A stretch of 64,000 nt of DNA from a virus: positions 26,667 to 90,666 of IMG/VR virus record IMGVR_UViG_3300020185_000024. One strand, given 5' to 3'. The position numbers and the translations under genes are program-made. Shown here one piece after another: positions 8,814 through 17,575 of this stretch (positions are counted from its first letter, which is position 1; each line of letters starts with the position of its first letter). The notes under the pieces were generated by a model, which saw only the letters and a program-made list of their open reading frames with translations, was not told the DNA's origin and did not search any database.

Positions 8814-10040
8814 ATGGATGAACTGTTTATGAATGCAGATATGGAAGATTCTCCAGAAGTGGAAATTGAAATAAATGCAGAAGGTGTTATTGAAGAAACA
8901 CCAGAAGAAAGACCAGAAGAAAAAACTGACGACAAATCAAATGTTCTTAATCAAGACAAAAAAACTGAAAATACTGAAAATTTAATTGACCTAACTGAGT
9001 TGGGAATTGAAGTTGCTGAAAAACCAGAAGATGATGATTCTGACAAAATTGATCCTTTAGCTGATCCAAAAGAAAAAAAGTCTCCCTCATCAGAAGAAAT
9101 AACAGAACTAGGTGATAAAAAACCTAAATCAGATTCTGAACAGCCTTCTTTATTTAATTCCTTTGCCTCAATTCTAGCTGATGAGGGAGTTCTTTTAACT
9201 GACGAAGTTGAAAAAATTACTGACGCTAAAACTTTTTTAGAAGCAATTAAAACTACAGTAAAGCAAAATGAGTTCTCTGACTTAAATGATAAACAGAAGA
9301 AAGCCTTAGAAGCTTTTAGAGCAGGAGTACCTGCAGAAGAGTATGTTGAATCAGCTAACCAAATAGAAATCTTAGATAGCATCAAAGAAGAACATATTAA
9401 CGGTGAAACAGAAGAGAGTTTAAAACTTAGAAAAGATCTCATTGTAGAAAATATGATGAGAAAAGGCTTTACAGAAACAAAAGCTGAAAAATATGCTGAA
9501 ATGCATGTTGATGCAGGTTCTGATAAAGAAGAAGCTTTAGATGCTCATACCTCTTTAAAAGCTATAGCAAGTATAGATGTTGAAAAAAGACTTGCTGATA
9601 AAGTAGAAAAAGAAAAAAAAGCAGCAGAAAAAAAAGCAGCCTTTCAAGAAGAGCTTAAAAAATCAGTAGAAACAGTAGATATTATACCTGGAATGAAACT
9701 TAACTCTAGTCTTAGAGAAAAGGTTTATGAAAGTATGACAACTCCTGCAGTAACTACTAAAGATGGTAGAGCTTATGATGCAGTTATGACTAACTGGACA
9801 AAAGATCAAAGTTATAAAATGAAAGTTCACGCTTTACATGTTATAACAAAAGGTTTTACAGATTTCACTCCTTTATATGGAGGAAAGCAAAAAAGTCAAT
9901 CTGCTATTGATAGGTTAGACCAATTAGCTAGCGAAGGAAATATCTTAGTTAGAGGTAATACTGCAAGCAATAAACCAAAAGAAAATTTAGGAAAGGTTAA
10001 AAGCTTTTTAGATAGCTTACCTGACCCAAACAATTATTAA
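8814..10040 (+). CDS. acidic internal scaffold-like protein, 408 aa
   Basis: Sits between portal and major capsid, the usual place for a scaffolding protein. Residues 1-115 are extremely rich in Glu, Asp and Pro with little hydrophobic content, so probably disordered. The middle is helical with a Lys/Ala/Glu coiled coil (EKEKKAAEKKAAFQEELKK, near residues 270-290). The C-terminal ~60 residues are basic, as scaffold tails that bind capsid protein often are. An AAAGGA-like purine stretch precedes the ATG. A scaffold would direct prohead assembly and leave or be retained before packaging. It could instead be a permanent internal head protein. Confidence 0.6.
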   Translation: MDELFMNADMEDSPEVEIEINAEGVIEETPEERPEEKTDDKSNVLNQDKKTENTENLIDLTELGIEVAEKPEDDDSDKIDPLADPKEKKSPSSEEITELGDKKPKSDSEQPSLFNSFASILADEGVLLTDEVEKITDAKTFLEAIKTTVKQNEFSDLNDKQKKALEAFRAGVPAEEYVESANQIEILDSIKEEHINGETEESLKLRKDLIVENMMRKGFTETKAEKYAEMHVDAGSDKEEALDAHTSLKAIASIDVEKRLADKVEKEKKAAEKKAAFQEELKKSVETVDIIPGMKLNSSLREKVYESMTTPAVTTKDGRAYDAVMTNWTKDQSYKMKVHALHVITKGFTDFTPLYGGKQKSQSAIDRLDQLASEGNILVRGNTASNKPKENLGKVKSFLDSLPDPNNY

Positions 10041-10067
10041 TAAGAAACAATATAAAAACTATATAAA

Positions 10068-11543
10068 ATGGCAATGATTTCCCCATTACAAATGACAGAT
10101 GCAACTAACTGGAAAGGTCTTACGACTGAAAACCATCTAGGTGCATTGTGGGCACAAAGTCCACAAAAAATGGAGAGTTACATTACTAAGATCTTGCAAA
10201 AGAACTTTGGTAATAACATCGAGTCTGTTTTAGCTAAATATCCAACTAAGTATTTTGAGGATGATACCGACTATACTTGGCAATTGGAATCACAAGCTGT
10301 ACAAAATGTACCTCTTGTTGAAGCTAGAATTAACGGTGTTGCAGTAACTTCCGCAGATAAACCAGGATACGGACTTACAGAATTTGAGTTGGTATTTGGC
10401 ATTGATTGGTTCGATGACACTGAAAAAATCGTAGGTGAGAAGAATGAACTTTACCCAGTAAGAATAGTATCTGAAGGCACGCCTGAAGGAACTAACTTTG
10501 TGTATAAAGCTCAAATGTATACTTCTGATCCTAAGTTTTTCATGCCAGCAGAAGAGCTTGCTAAAGGCAAGAAATTCTCAATTGAGTATGCTCCAGTAGA
10601 ACGAACTATGTCTCAAAAAGGACGTAAACCACACTACAAGTCTAACATTACAATGAAGAATTCTTTCTCTCAAATCAGAATGGAAAAGAAAACTCCAGGT
10701 AATATGAAGTCTCGTAAGTTGGGTACAGTTATTTTAGGAGATAACGGTGAAAAAATGGCAACTTGGCTTGAATATGAATCTTTAAAGTTCATGAAAGAGT
10801 TCAAGGATGACATTAACCGACTATTGTACTTTGGTACTTCTAACAGAGGTAAAGACGGTAACTACGCAACCAAAGGCAAATCAGGTTATCCTATCGTAGA
10901 AGGTTCTGGAATTAGAGAGCAAATGCAATCTAGTAACACTTCCTACTATACAACTTTCTCAATCAAAGAATTGTCTAGCCGACTTTTAGATTTATCTGAA
11001 GGCAAGCTTGCAGGCGATGAAAGAGAATTTGTTCTACGAACAGGAGAACGAGGTGCTGTACAATTCCATGAAGCTCTTGAAGGACACACTCAGTTGTTTA
11101 CTCCTTTACAGAACACTGATAGAATGTACAAAACAACTATGAAGAACATTAAGATGGGTTATGGCTACGGTGGTCAGTTCATTGAGTATATGGGTCCAAA
11201 TGGCATCAAAGTTTCTTTGAGCATTGATTCTATGTACGATGACAGAAACCGTAACAAGGTAATGCATCCTAATGGAGGAGTAGCAGAATCATACAGATAT
11301 GATATCTTTGATATCGGAACTACTGATGGTGCACCTAACATTCAAAAAGTAGGTGTTAAAGGGCAACCTGAGATCATCCACAAATACATTCCAGGACTAA
11401 GAAATCCTTTTGATCCAGATGGCAAAATTACTGCTATCGGAACTGCAGAAGATTCTTGGGAAGAGCATAAAATGTTCATTGGCGGAGTATGTGTGAAAGA
11501 TCCTTCTAGGACTGCATCCTTTATTCCAGCAATATTAGCATAA
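10068..11543 (+). CDS. major capsid protein, 491 aa
   Basis: Main shell protein, expected HK97 fold. It starts 27 nt after the scaffold-like gene and ends with its own strong terminator, as expected for a very abundant product. The sequence is glycine- and aromatic-rich with mixed alpha/beta character throughout, and contains long segments typical of crAss-like capsid proteins, for example YWxGLTTENHLGALWAQSP-type residues near the N-terminus and NPFDPDGK near the C-terminus. The size agrees with that family. No protease motif or obvious cleavage site is seen. Identification is from order, size and my recognition of the family pattern. Confidence 0.87.
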   Translation: MAMISPLQMTDATNWKGLTTENHLGALWAQSPQKMESYITKILQKNFGNNIESVLAKYPTKYFEDDTDYTWQLESQAVQNVPLVEARINGVAVTSADKPGYGLTEFELVFGIDWFDDTEKIVGEKNELYPVRIVSEGTPEGTNFVYKAQMYTSDPKFFMPAEELAKGKKFSIEYAPVERTMSQKGRKPHYKSNITMKNSFSQIRMEKKTPGNMKSRKLGTVILGDNGEKMATWLEYESLKFMKEFKDDINRLLYFGTSNRGKDGNYATKGKSGYPIVEGSGIREQMQSSNTSYYTTFSIKELSSRLLDLSEGKLAGDEREFVLRTGERGAVQFHEALEGHTQLFTPLQNTDRMYKTTMKNIKMGYGYGGQFIEYMGPNGIKVSLSIDSMYDDRNRNKVMHPNGGVAESYRYDIFDIGTTDGAPNIQKVGVKGQPEIIHKYIPGLRNPFDPDGKITAIGTAEDSWEEHKMFIGGVCVKDPSRTASFIPAILA

Positions 11544-11545
11544 TA

Positions 11546-11588
11546 AGAGTTAAGGAGGAAGATTAAGTTCTTCCTCCACTCTTTTTTT
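11546..11588 (+). terminator. strong intrinsic terminator after the capsid gene
   Basis: A 9-bp perfect GC-containing stem (GGAGGAAGA at 11554-11562 with TCTTCCTCC at 11569-11577) has a 6-nt loop, is extended by a second 5-bp arm (AGAGT with ACTCT), and is followed by seven T residues (11582-11588). It lies 3 nt after the capsid stop. It would set the 3' end of the capsid message and lower transcription of the genes beyond. Confidence 0.9.
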
Positions 11589-11607
11589 ATTTATTTAAAT
11601 TTTATTA

Positions 11608-12498
11608 ATGGCAACAAAAGAATTAAAGAAGAAAGAATTTACGTTACCTAATAAAAAGGTAACAATTATCCCTATCATGAGGGCTAGAGGTCCTATCAAG
11701 GATGAAAAACATGAAGCGTTCTTTTTATTTGGAAATGCAACTATAGACGTTTGCGTACCTATGGATAGAATGGGAAACTTAATTGACCCATTATCTCCAG
11801 AGGAGAGAGAATATTTTGAAGATAAATCTAGATCAGGAATGCCTTTTAATGTAGGCGAATTATCTATTTATAATAAGCCAGCAGAAAACTACTGGACTAC
11901 TTTTAGAATCAAGCTTTCAAAAGATGAGAGAGTTTTAAATCTATCTAATCCTAAAGATTATTTAGAATATAAAGTATTACTGTCTAATAAAGAATTGGTA
12001 GCTCCTTCAGGAGATGTCCAATATGATAAAATGACTTACAAGTTTGCTTTAATTTCAGAAGACTTTGCTCAGAAAACTAACTTAAATGAAGCTGATCAAA
12101 ATGAGAGAGCTTGGACTAAGTTTGGTGAAATTAGAAACAATAGAGCTTATATGTCAAACTTCCTTAAGATTTATGGAAGAATGCCATCTGAAGATTCTAA
12201 CGATGACTTCTTAAGAAATGAGATTACTAAGATCATTAAAGAAGATATCAAAAGTTTCTTAAGCATAACAGAGGATGATATGTTTGAGGATAAAATTCTT
12301 ATCCACAGAGCAGTAAGAGCAGGAGCTATTAAGATATCAAAAGGTAATTACATACTTCCAGGTGGAGATAAAATGTGTGAGCCAGGAGATAAAGCAGATA
12401 TAGTAAATGCTATTAAATTCCTCAAAGATCCTGAAAATCAAGAAGTATATGCTACTGTAAGAGAGCGTATAGAAATTGCAGAAGGAAAAACAAAATAA
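11608..12498 (+). CDS. virion structural protein, 296 aa (head or neck, position-based)
   Basis: Soluble alpha/beta protein without enzymatic or membrane motifs. N-terminal third is beta-rich (KVTIIPIMRARGPI, FFLFGNATIDVCVPMDRMG); the C-terminal half is helical and charged with RMPSEDSNDDFLRNEITK. It begins just after the capsid terminator and ends 3 nt before the connector-like gene, so it belongs to the head-completion group. In crAss-like genomes this interval usually encodes auxiliary capsid or neck proteins. I cannot say which; the precise role is not visible. Confidence 0.6.
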   Translation: MATKELKKKEFTLPNKKVTIIPIMRARGPIKDEKHEAFFLFGNATIDVCVPMDRMGNLIDPLSPEEREYFEDKSRSGMPFNVGELSIYNKPAENYWTTFRIKLSKDERVLNLSNPKDYLEYKVLLSNKELVAPSGDVQYDKMTYKFALISEDFAQKTNLNEADQNERAWTKFGEIRNNRAYMSNFLKIYGRMPSEDSNDDFLRNEITKIIKEDIKSFLSITEDDMFEDKILIHRAVRAGAIKISKGNYILPGGDKMCEPGDKADIVNAIKFLKDPENQEVYATVRERIEIAEGKTK

Positions 12499-12501
12499 TA
12501 A

Positions 12502-13245
12502 ATGACAGCAACTGAAATTAATAATGAGTTCCTATTAGCATACGATAAATTAATGGGGCCTTCAGCTCCAGGGTTAGATGCTTATGAAATCTCAGTATTA
12601 TTAACTAAAGGTGCTGAAAGAAAAATAAAACAAGTTTATAACCCTCTTGGTAACAAATACCAGGAGGGGTATGAACAAAGTGAGAAAAGGAAAAAGGAAT
12701 TAGCTCCTTTAACTAAGACAGCTAATCTTACTCCTAAGACTTACGATAGTTCTTTGAATTTACCAAATGGTAGGTTTGTAGATTTACCTGAAGATTTTAT
12801 GTGGGCAACCACAGAAGAAGTTACAGTATCATCTGCAGACGCATGTATTGACAACACGAGAATAGAAGTTAAACCTATTACTCATGATGGATACAATAAG
12901 AATAAAAGAAATCCTTTTAAAAAGCCTAGTGACAAACTAGTATGGAGAATGGATTATGGTTGGGACAATATTACTCAGCAACATGAGCTTATAGAAGCAA
13001 ATTCTTATGATATTACTAAGTACCATTTAAGATATATTAAGAGACCTAAGCCTATCATTGTATCTGATTTAACTATCTTGCCTGGTAGTTTATCTATAGA
13101 AGGATACTCTACAATTCAAGCAATTGAATACAATGATGTATTTATAAGAGAGATAATAGATGAGGCTGTGCTAATAGGACTAGAAGTGTTCCAAGAACAA
13201 CGACTACAAACAGCAGCACAACTAAATCAACAAAAAACTGAATAA
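12502..13245 (+). CDS. head-tail connector / ring-like protein, 247 aa
   Basis: Resembles a group of crAss-like neck proteins in composition and order: an N-terminal helical bundle (ATEINNEFLLAYDKLMG), then a beta segment containing VDLPEDFMWATTEEV, then HLRYIKRPKPIIVSDLT and a C-terminal helix rich in Gln. Proteins with a helical bundle plus a small beta sheet at this position usually form a ring below the portal. The start is 3 nt after the previous stop. The family assignment is by pattern and synteny, not by a catalytic signature. Confidence 0.55.
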   Translation: MTATEINNEFLLAYDKLMGPSAPGLDAYEISVLLTKGAERKIKQVYNPLGNKYQEGYEQSEKRKKELAPLTKTANLTPKTYDSSLNLPNGRFVDLPEDFMWATTEEVTVSSADACIDNTRIEVKPITHDGYNKNKRNPFKKPSDKLVWRMDYGWDNITQQHELIEANSYDITKYHLRYIKRPKPIIVSDLTILPGSLSIEGYSTIQAIEYNDVFIREIIDEAVLIGLEVFQEQRLQTAAQLNQQKTE

Positions 13246-13275
13246 CAATATTTATTAATTTAATTTTAAAATAAA

Positions 13276-14532
13276 ATGGCAACATTTTCACAAAACAACA
13301 TTCAATGGTTACTATTAGGTAATGACACAAGTACAAACGGAGCTAGTAGAGCTGCAGGGATTAATTCCTTAGCTTCTGGTGAAGTAGGAGTATTTGGGGC
13401 ATACGGAGATAAACTAACTAGCGCAAATGACGCAGGTCTTCGATTTATGGTAGCTCAAGAAAACGGAAATTCTCCTGTTACTTCTGAGATCATAGATCCT
13501 ACAACAGTAACAAAACTTAAAAAAGTCGTTGGTGCTGCTGCAGCTCAACAAGTAGACGTAATTGGATTTAATGGAACTTCTGGTTCTATTAATGTAATTG
13601 CAGATAACGTTTATATGGCTAACGTAAACTTAAACCAAAGTTTAGTTTCAAATCACGGTGGACAATACCTTAAACATGCAGTTTACAAATCTCCTTCAAC
13701 AGGAGCAACTCAGCTTGGTATTGCAAGCGGTTTAACTGATTCATTCATTAAAAATTTCAGCAAAGAAGCAAGTAAAATTGTAAAAGCTGAACGTTTATGC
13801 GATGAAGCAGGTACTGCTTTAGGTACAGGTACTGCAACTTCAGCAACAGTAGTAGCTACCAATGGTAGTAAAGTTGTTACTGGATGGGCAGATGTAGACG
13901 ATGCTACAACTAACGCAGCTATGGAAGTAGGAGGTCTTTTAAGATTTGGTACTGCCACAACTGATCCAGTTTATGTAATTGCTTCTATTGATGCTATTAA
14001 TGATACTCTTACTTTAGATGTTCCTTATCAAGGAACAACTGAAACTTTTAATGACACTGGTTTAGAAACAATTCCTGCTGCAACTGCTGTTGCTTCTGAA
14101 ATGGGAGTTAAAGTAACTGGCATAGCTGGAGAATTTGACACTGGTAAAATGCATTACTACCCAGGAACTTCTTGGACTATGACATTGAGAGATTTTGGTA
14201 CTACTACTCTTACTAATTCTGTTGGACAAGATAACGGAAAAGGTACTTATGAGCAAGTAGCTGAATTGGAATTCTTCCTTCAAGGAAATGGTGGAAACAC
14301 TATGCGAGCTCCAGAACCACATGTCTTTACTCGTAGAGCTAAAGCTGTTGAAGGTGCTTTATACAACTTGTATGAAATCACTTACACAACTAAAGAAGAA
14401 CGAGGATACGGTGCTATTCATGCTCCTAAACAGTTGACTATTGCTGCAATTTCTACTAATGGTGGATGGGCAGATGATCCAATTACAGGTTTGCAAGCAA
14501 CAATTGAAAAGCTTACTGGATTATCATTCTAA
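13276..14532 (+). CDS. probable abundant virion structural protein, 418 aa
   Basis: Ala/Thr/Gly/Val-rich, beta-dominated protein without catalytic or membrane motifs. Residues about 1-160 and 300-418 look like a core; residues about 175-280 look like an inserted beta domain (repeated Thr-Ala-Thr and VVTGWADVDDATTNAAMEVGG). A strong terminator lies directly after it, as after the capsid gene, so it is probably made in large amounts. Candidates are a capsid decoration or auxiliary protein, or a major tube-like protein. It is not distinctive enough to choose. Confidence 0.6.
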   Translation: MATFSQNNIQWLLLGNDTSTNGASRAAGINSLASGEVGVFGAYGDKLTSANDAGLRFMVAQENGNSPVTSEIIDPTTVTKLKKVVGAAAAQQVDVIGFNGTSGSINVIADNVYMANVNLNQSLVSNHGGQYLKHAVYKSPSTGATQLGIASGLTDSFIKNFSKEASKIVKAERLCDEAGTALGTGTATSATVVATNGSKVVTGWADVDDATTNAAMEVGGLLRFGTATTDPVYVIASIDAINDTLTLDVPYQGTTETFNDTGLETIPAATAVASEMGVKVTGIAGEFDTGKMHYYPGTSWTMTLRDFGTTTLTNSVGQDNGKGTYEQVAELEFFLQGNGGNTMRAPEPHVFTRRAKAVEGALYNLYEITYTTKEERGYGAIHAPKQLTIAAISTNGGWADDPITGLQATIEKLTGLSF

Positions 14533-14544
14533 GATATAAATCAT

Positions 14545-14576
14545 AAAAGGAGGGGTTAATTCTCCTCCTTTTTTTT
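14545..14576 (+). terminator. strong intrinsic terminator after the 418-aa structural gene
   Basis: Stem AAAAGGAGG (14545-14553) pairs with CCTCCTTTT (14564-14572) across a 10-nt loop and runs into a T tract to 14576. It begins 12 nt after the stop. It separates the head genes from the cysteine-rich and fibre genes that follow. Confidence 0.85.
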
Positions 14577-14604
14577 ACTTTTTTTCTTTATTTATTATTT
14601 CTCT

Positions 14605-15168
14605 ATGGCTTTTGAACCAAAAATATCTGTATGTTATCACAATTGTAATGAAGTTAAAATAACTGACATTACTGGAGTTTATAATGTGGATTCCAATGCT
14701 ACTGCATGGAATACTCCAAATCCTGCATCTTCAGATGCTACTAAGATTGAACTTGTAATTGATGGAGTAATATACGATGTTACTGATGATGCTCCAGGAG
14801 AAATAAATGGAGAATTTACTTATACCATAGCAGACTTAGTTCTAGCTGATGGTTATCATACTTTTGAATATAAAGTATATTACACTGAAGGCGTAGGAGT
14901 TGACGCTGTAGCTAAAAACACTTCTTACACACTTACAGAATTTATTACATGTTCAGCAAGATGCTGTGTAGATAAAATGTGGTTAAGAGTAGCTGACAAT
15001 CACTGTAATTGCGATAAAGGAGATTTAATGCAAAAAGCAATAGAAGCTGAAGCATTACTCAAAGCAGCACAAACATCTGCTGCAGCTTGTGGAAATGAAA
15101 CCCAAGCTAACTTGTTACTTGATTCAGTAACTAATTTATGTGCATTTGAAGAATGCAATTGTAACTAA
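14605..15168 (+). CDS. cysteine-rich structural protein, 187 aa
   Basis: N-terminal ~110 residues form a probable Ig-like beta domain (ITDITGVYNVDSN, then ELVIDGVIYDVTDD, then TFEYKVYYTEG). The C-terminal part is helical with many cysteines: CSARCCVDK, HCNCDKGD, AACGN and a final CAFEECNCN. The cysteine pattern suggests disulfides or bound metal in the assembled particle. It is the first of a run of surface-type proteins. A head-fibre base or decoration protein is a reasonable guess; the actual position in the particle is unknown. Confidence 0.55.
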   Translation: MAFEPKISVCYHNCNEVKITDITGVYNVDSNATAWNTPNPASSDATKIELVIDGVIYDVTDDAPGEINGEFTYTIADLVLADGYHTFEYKVYYTEGVGVDAVAKNTSYTLTEFITCSARCCVDKMWLRVADNHCNCDKGDLMQKAIEAEALLKAAQTSAAACGNETQANLLLDSVTNLCAFEECNCN

Positions 15169-15180
15169 AAACTTTAAAAA

Positions 15181-16500
15181 ATGGCAAACGAAACTCAAAA
15201 TCAAATACTTAATTCTTCTAGAAGAATAGAAAACTTATTAGGTGGAACAGGAAATGATGGAGGTGTATCTAGTGAAAAAACTCTAAAAACTCTAGCTACC
15301 GAATCCACTCTAATTTCATTATTAAATCACACAATAGATACTCAAGATATTGAAGTATTATTAGTAAGAGATACAGGAGCATCTGATAAAGTAGTGCAAC
15401 AAATAAGAGAGTACACTCAACCATCAGGTCCTTGGGTAACTTCTTACGAAGATGTGTCTGGAAATGCTTATACTCCAGCAGGGCCATTAGAATATTTAGA
15501 TCCTTCAGCAGTATTAAACTTAATGCTAGCAGAAGAGTTAAGTCAAGGAATAGCTATAAGTTCTCAAATTAATTTGTTAACTTCTATTTTAAATAAAATA
15601 ATTGCTGCACCTGCTACTGAAGCTAAACAAGATACGTTAATTACAGCTCTAGGGTCATTACTTACAGAACTTCAAGCAAAAGCAGACTTGACGGAAACTC
15701 AGCCAGTAAGTGCTGCAGCTTTACCACTACCAACTGGTGCTTCAACTGAAGCAAAACAAGATACTGGCAATACTAGCCTAGGAACAATCGCTGGAGACAC
15801 TACAAGTATCGATGCTAAGTTACCAGCTCAAGGAGCAGCTTTAACAGCCGCTTCAACGCCTGTAAACATTGCTAGTGATCAAATTGTGCCAGTAAGTGCA
15901 TCAAGTTTACCACTGCCAAGTGGAGCTGCAACAGAAACTACTCAAGCTACTTTAGCTACTCAAGCTACTTTATCTCTTTTAGAGAATAAAGATTTTGCTA
16001 CACAAAGTACTTTACAAGGAGTTTCTAACACTAATAATAATATTAGTGATAAATCAAATATTATTGCAGCAGCTACACAAAGTATGGATGTAAACACTGC
16101 TAATATTCAAACTAATGGAGTTACAACTTCACAAAAAGTTACTTCAATAGATAATAAAACTCCTGCATTAGGACAAGCTGCAATGTCTCAATCAGTACCA
16201 GTCACTATAGCTAGTAACCAATCTAATGTTCCTGTAGCTATTCAAACCACTGCTAGGACTTTTTCAGCAGTTAATGTAGGAATAGGAGTAACGTTTACAG
16301 CCCCTGCTGGATGTAAATATATTAAAATATTTGGCAATGCTCATAATATGCCTGGTATAGTTGCTGTAAATGGGTGGCCAGTAGACCTTTCTAATAAATC
16401 TTATTTTGTGGAAATAACAGCTCCAGCAGGTTGTACCATTACTGGATTAGTTTTAAATGGTATAGCAACAGGAAACGTTATTGTTCACTATTTAGTTTAA
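15181..16500 (+). CDS. fibre-like protein with LPLP/TEAKQDT repeats, 439 aa
   Basis: Low-complexity Ala/Thr/Ser-rich rod. The unit ALPLPTGASTEAKQDT recurs with variation (SSLPLPSGAATETTQAT and PATEAKQDTLITALGSL), a repeat found in phage fibre and appendage proteins. The C-terminal ~90 residues change to a compact beta domain (TFTAPAGCKYIKIFGNAHN, AGCTITGLVLNG), likely the distal tip. The N-terminal 90 residues contain the attachment part. It follows the cysteine-rich gene by 12 nt. A head fibre or tail fibre role is inferred; trimerisation is likely but not shown. Confidence 0.6.
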   Translation: MANETQNQILNSSRRIENLLGGTGNDGGVSSEKTLKTLATESTLISLLNHTIDTQDIEVLLVRDTGASDKVVQQIREYTQPSGPWVTSYEDVSGNAYTPAGPLEYLDPSAVLNLMLAEELSQGIAISSQINLLTSILNKIIAAPATEAKQDTLITALGSLLTELQAKADLTETQPVSAAALPLPTGASTEAKQDTGNTSLGTIAGDTTSIDAKLPAQGAALTAASTPVNIASDQIVPVSASSLPLPSGAATETTQATLATQATLSLLENKDFATQSTLQGVSNTNNNISDKSNIIAAATQSMDVNTANIQTNGVTTSQKVTSIDNKTPALGQAAMSQSVPVTIASNQSNVPVAIQTTARTFSAVNVGIGVTFTAPAGCKYIKIFGNAHNMPGIVAVNGWPVDLSNKSYFVEITAPAGCTITGLVLNGIATGNVIVHYLV

Positions 16501-16518
16501 TATATTTAAAATTTTCTT

Positions 16519-17574
16519 ATGACATGTAAATCATGTAAAAGTGCAACGTGTAATGGAGCTTGTAAAAGCATTACATTACCTGCTACTCTAAATAAAGGTG
16601 CAACTGGGGCTAATGGAGCTGACGGAGCTTCTGCATTTATGTATATAGGTTACGCAACCTCTAATACTGGTGCTGACTTTGCTACTGCTCCTTTTGCTTC
16701 TGCTAATTGGGTATCCTTTAAAAACACAACAGTAGCTTCTACAAACGATGTAAATTTACATGCAGGCAACTGGATAGAACTAGAGTGTCCTTGTACTTCC
16801 AGCAATGGAGAAGATGGTACTAATGGAGTAGGAATTTCTCAAATAGAACTTACTGACGGAGATGGTTCTCCAGGAACTACTGATACTTATACTATAACTT
16901 ATTCAGATGCTACTACTTCTACATTTACTGTAACTAATGGTGCAAATGGAGAATCAGGAGCAGCAGGAACAAGTCAACAAATTCTTTATGGAACAATTGC
17001 TCCTGGAGATATTTTAGGTGAAGATGGAGATTCTTATATAGATACTATAACTGGTAATCTTTATAGCAAAGCTGCAGGAGCTTGGACTTTAGAAACAAAT
17101 TTAAAAGGTCCTACAGGAGCTACAGGAGCAACAGGTCCAGCAGGCCCAGCAGGAACAGCAGCAAATAATAAGTATGCTGCAATAATGATATCCTCAGATA
17201 AGACTATAAATACAACTACTGTAGCAACTCCTATAGAAGAATGGGAAACATCTGAAGCAAGCGGATACTCAGTTAGCCTTAATGACGGAACTCTTACAGT
17301 AAACGAAAATGTTACAACTATTGTTGAATTTAATATAGCATTTACAAGTGGATCAAGTGAAGAGTTTACTTTTACAATATATAAAAATGGAACTACGATT
17401 ACTAATTTACTTGTTTTTGCAAGTACAGGTTCAAGTTCAGCCAAGTCAGGTAAAGCAAGTTTGAGATTTCCAATTACTTTAATAAATGGAGATAGTTTAG
17501 TCATTAAGGTAGCTTCAAATAGTACAGCAACTTTAGTAATTAAAAACGCAACATTTATAATAGAAGGAAAATAA
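16519..17574 (+). CDS. collagen-like fibre protein with N-terminal cysteine cluster, 351 aa
   Basis: The first 16 residues contain four cysteines (MTCKSCKSATCNGACKS), then a short Gly-x-y run (GATGANGADGAS), a beta domain, a second Gly-x-y run near residues 195-212 (GPTGATGATGPAGPAGTA) and a C-terminal jelly-roll-like beta domain (about 215-351). Collagen-like segments in phages form trimeric rods that join domains. The terminal domain resembles a TNF/C1q-like head by strand content only. It ends before the DP-repeat gene with a one-base gap. It is probably a surface appendage. Confidence 0.6.
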   Translation: MTCKSCKSATCNGACKSITLPATLNKGATGANGADGASAFMYIGYATSNTGADFATAPFASANWVSFKNTTVASTNDVNLHAGNWIELECPCTSSNGEDGTNGVGISQIELTDGDGSPGTTDTYTITYSDATTSTFTVTNGANGESGAAGTSQQILYGTIAPGDILGEDGDSYIDTITGNLYSKAAGAWTLETNLKGPTGATGATGPAGPAGTAANNKYAAIMISSDKTINTTTVATPIEEWETSEASGYSVSLNDGTLTVNENVTTIVEFNIAFTSGSSEEFTFTIYKNGTTITNLLVFASTGSSSAKSGKASLRFPITLINGDSLVIKVASNSTATLVIKNATFIIEGK

Positions 17575-17575
17575 T

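Noticed and set aside
8951-9442. 163-codon minus-strand frame opposite the scaffold-like gene
   Set aside because: Ser/Phe-rich reverse complement of an Asp/Glu/Lys-rich gene, with no start context or matching neighbour.
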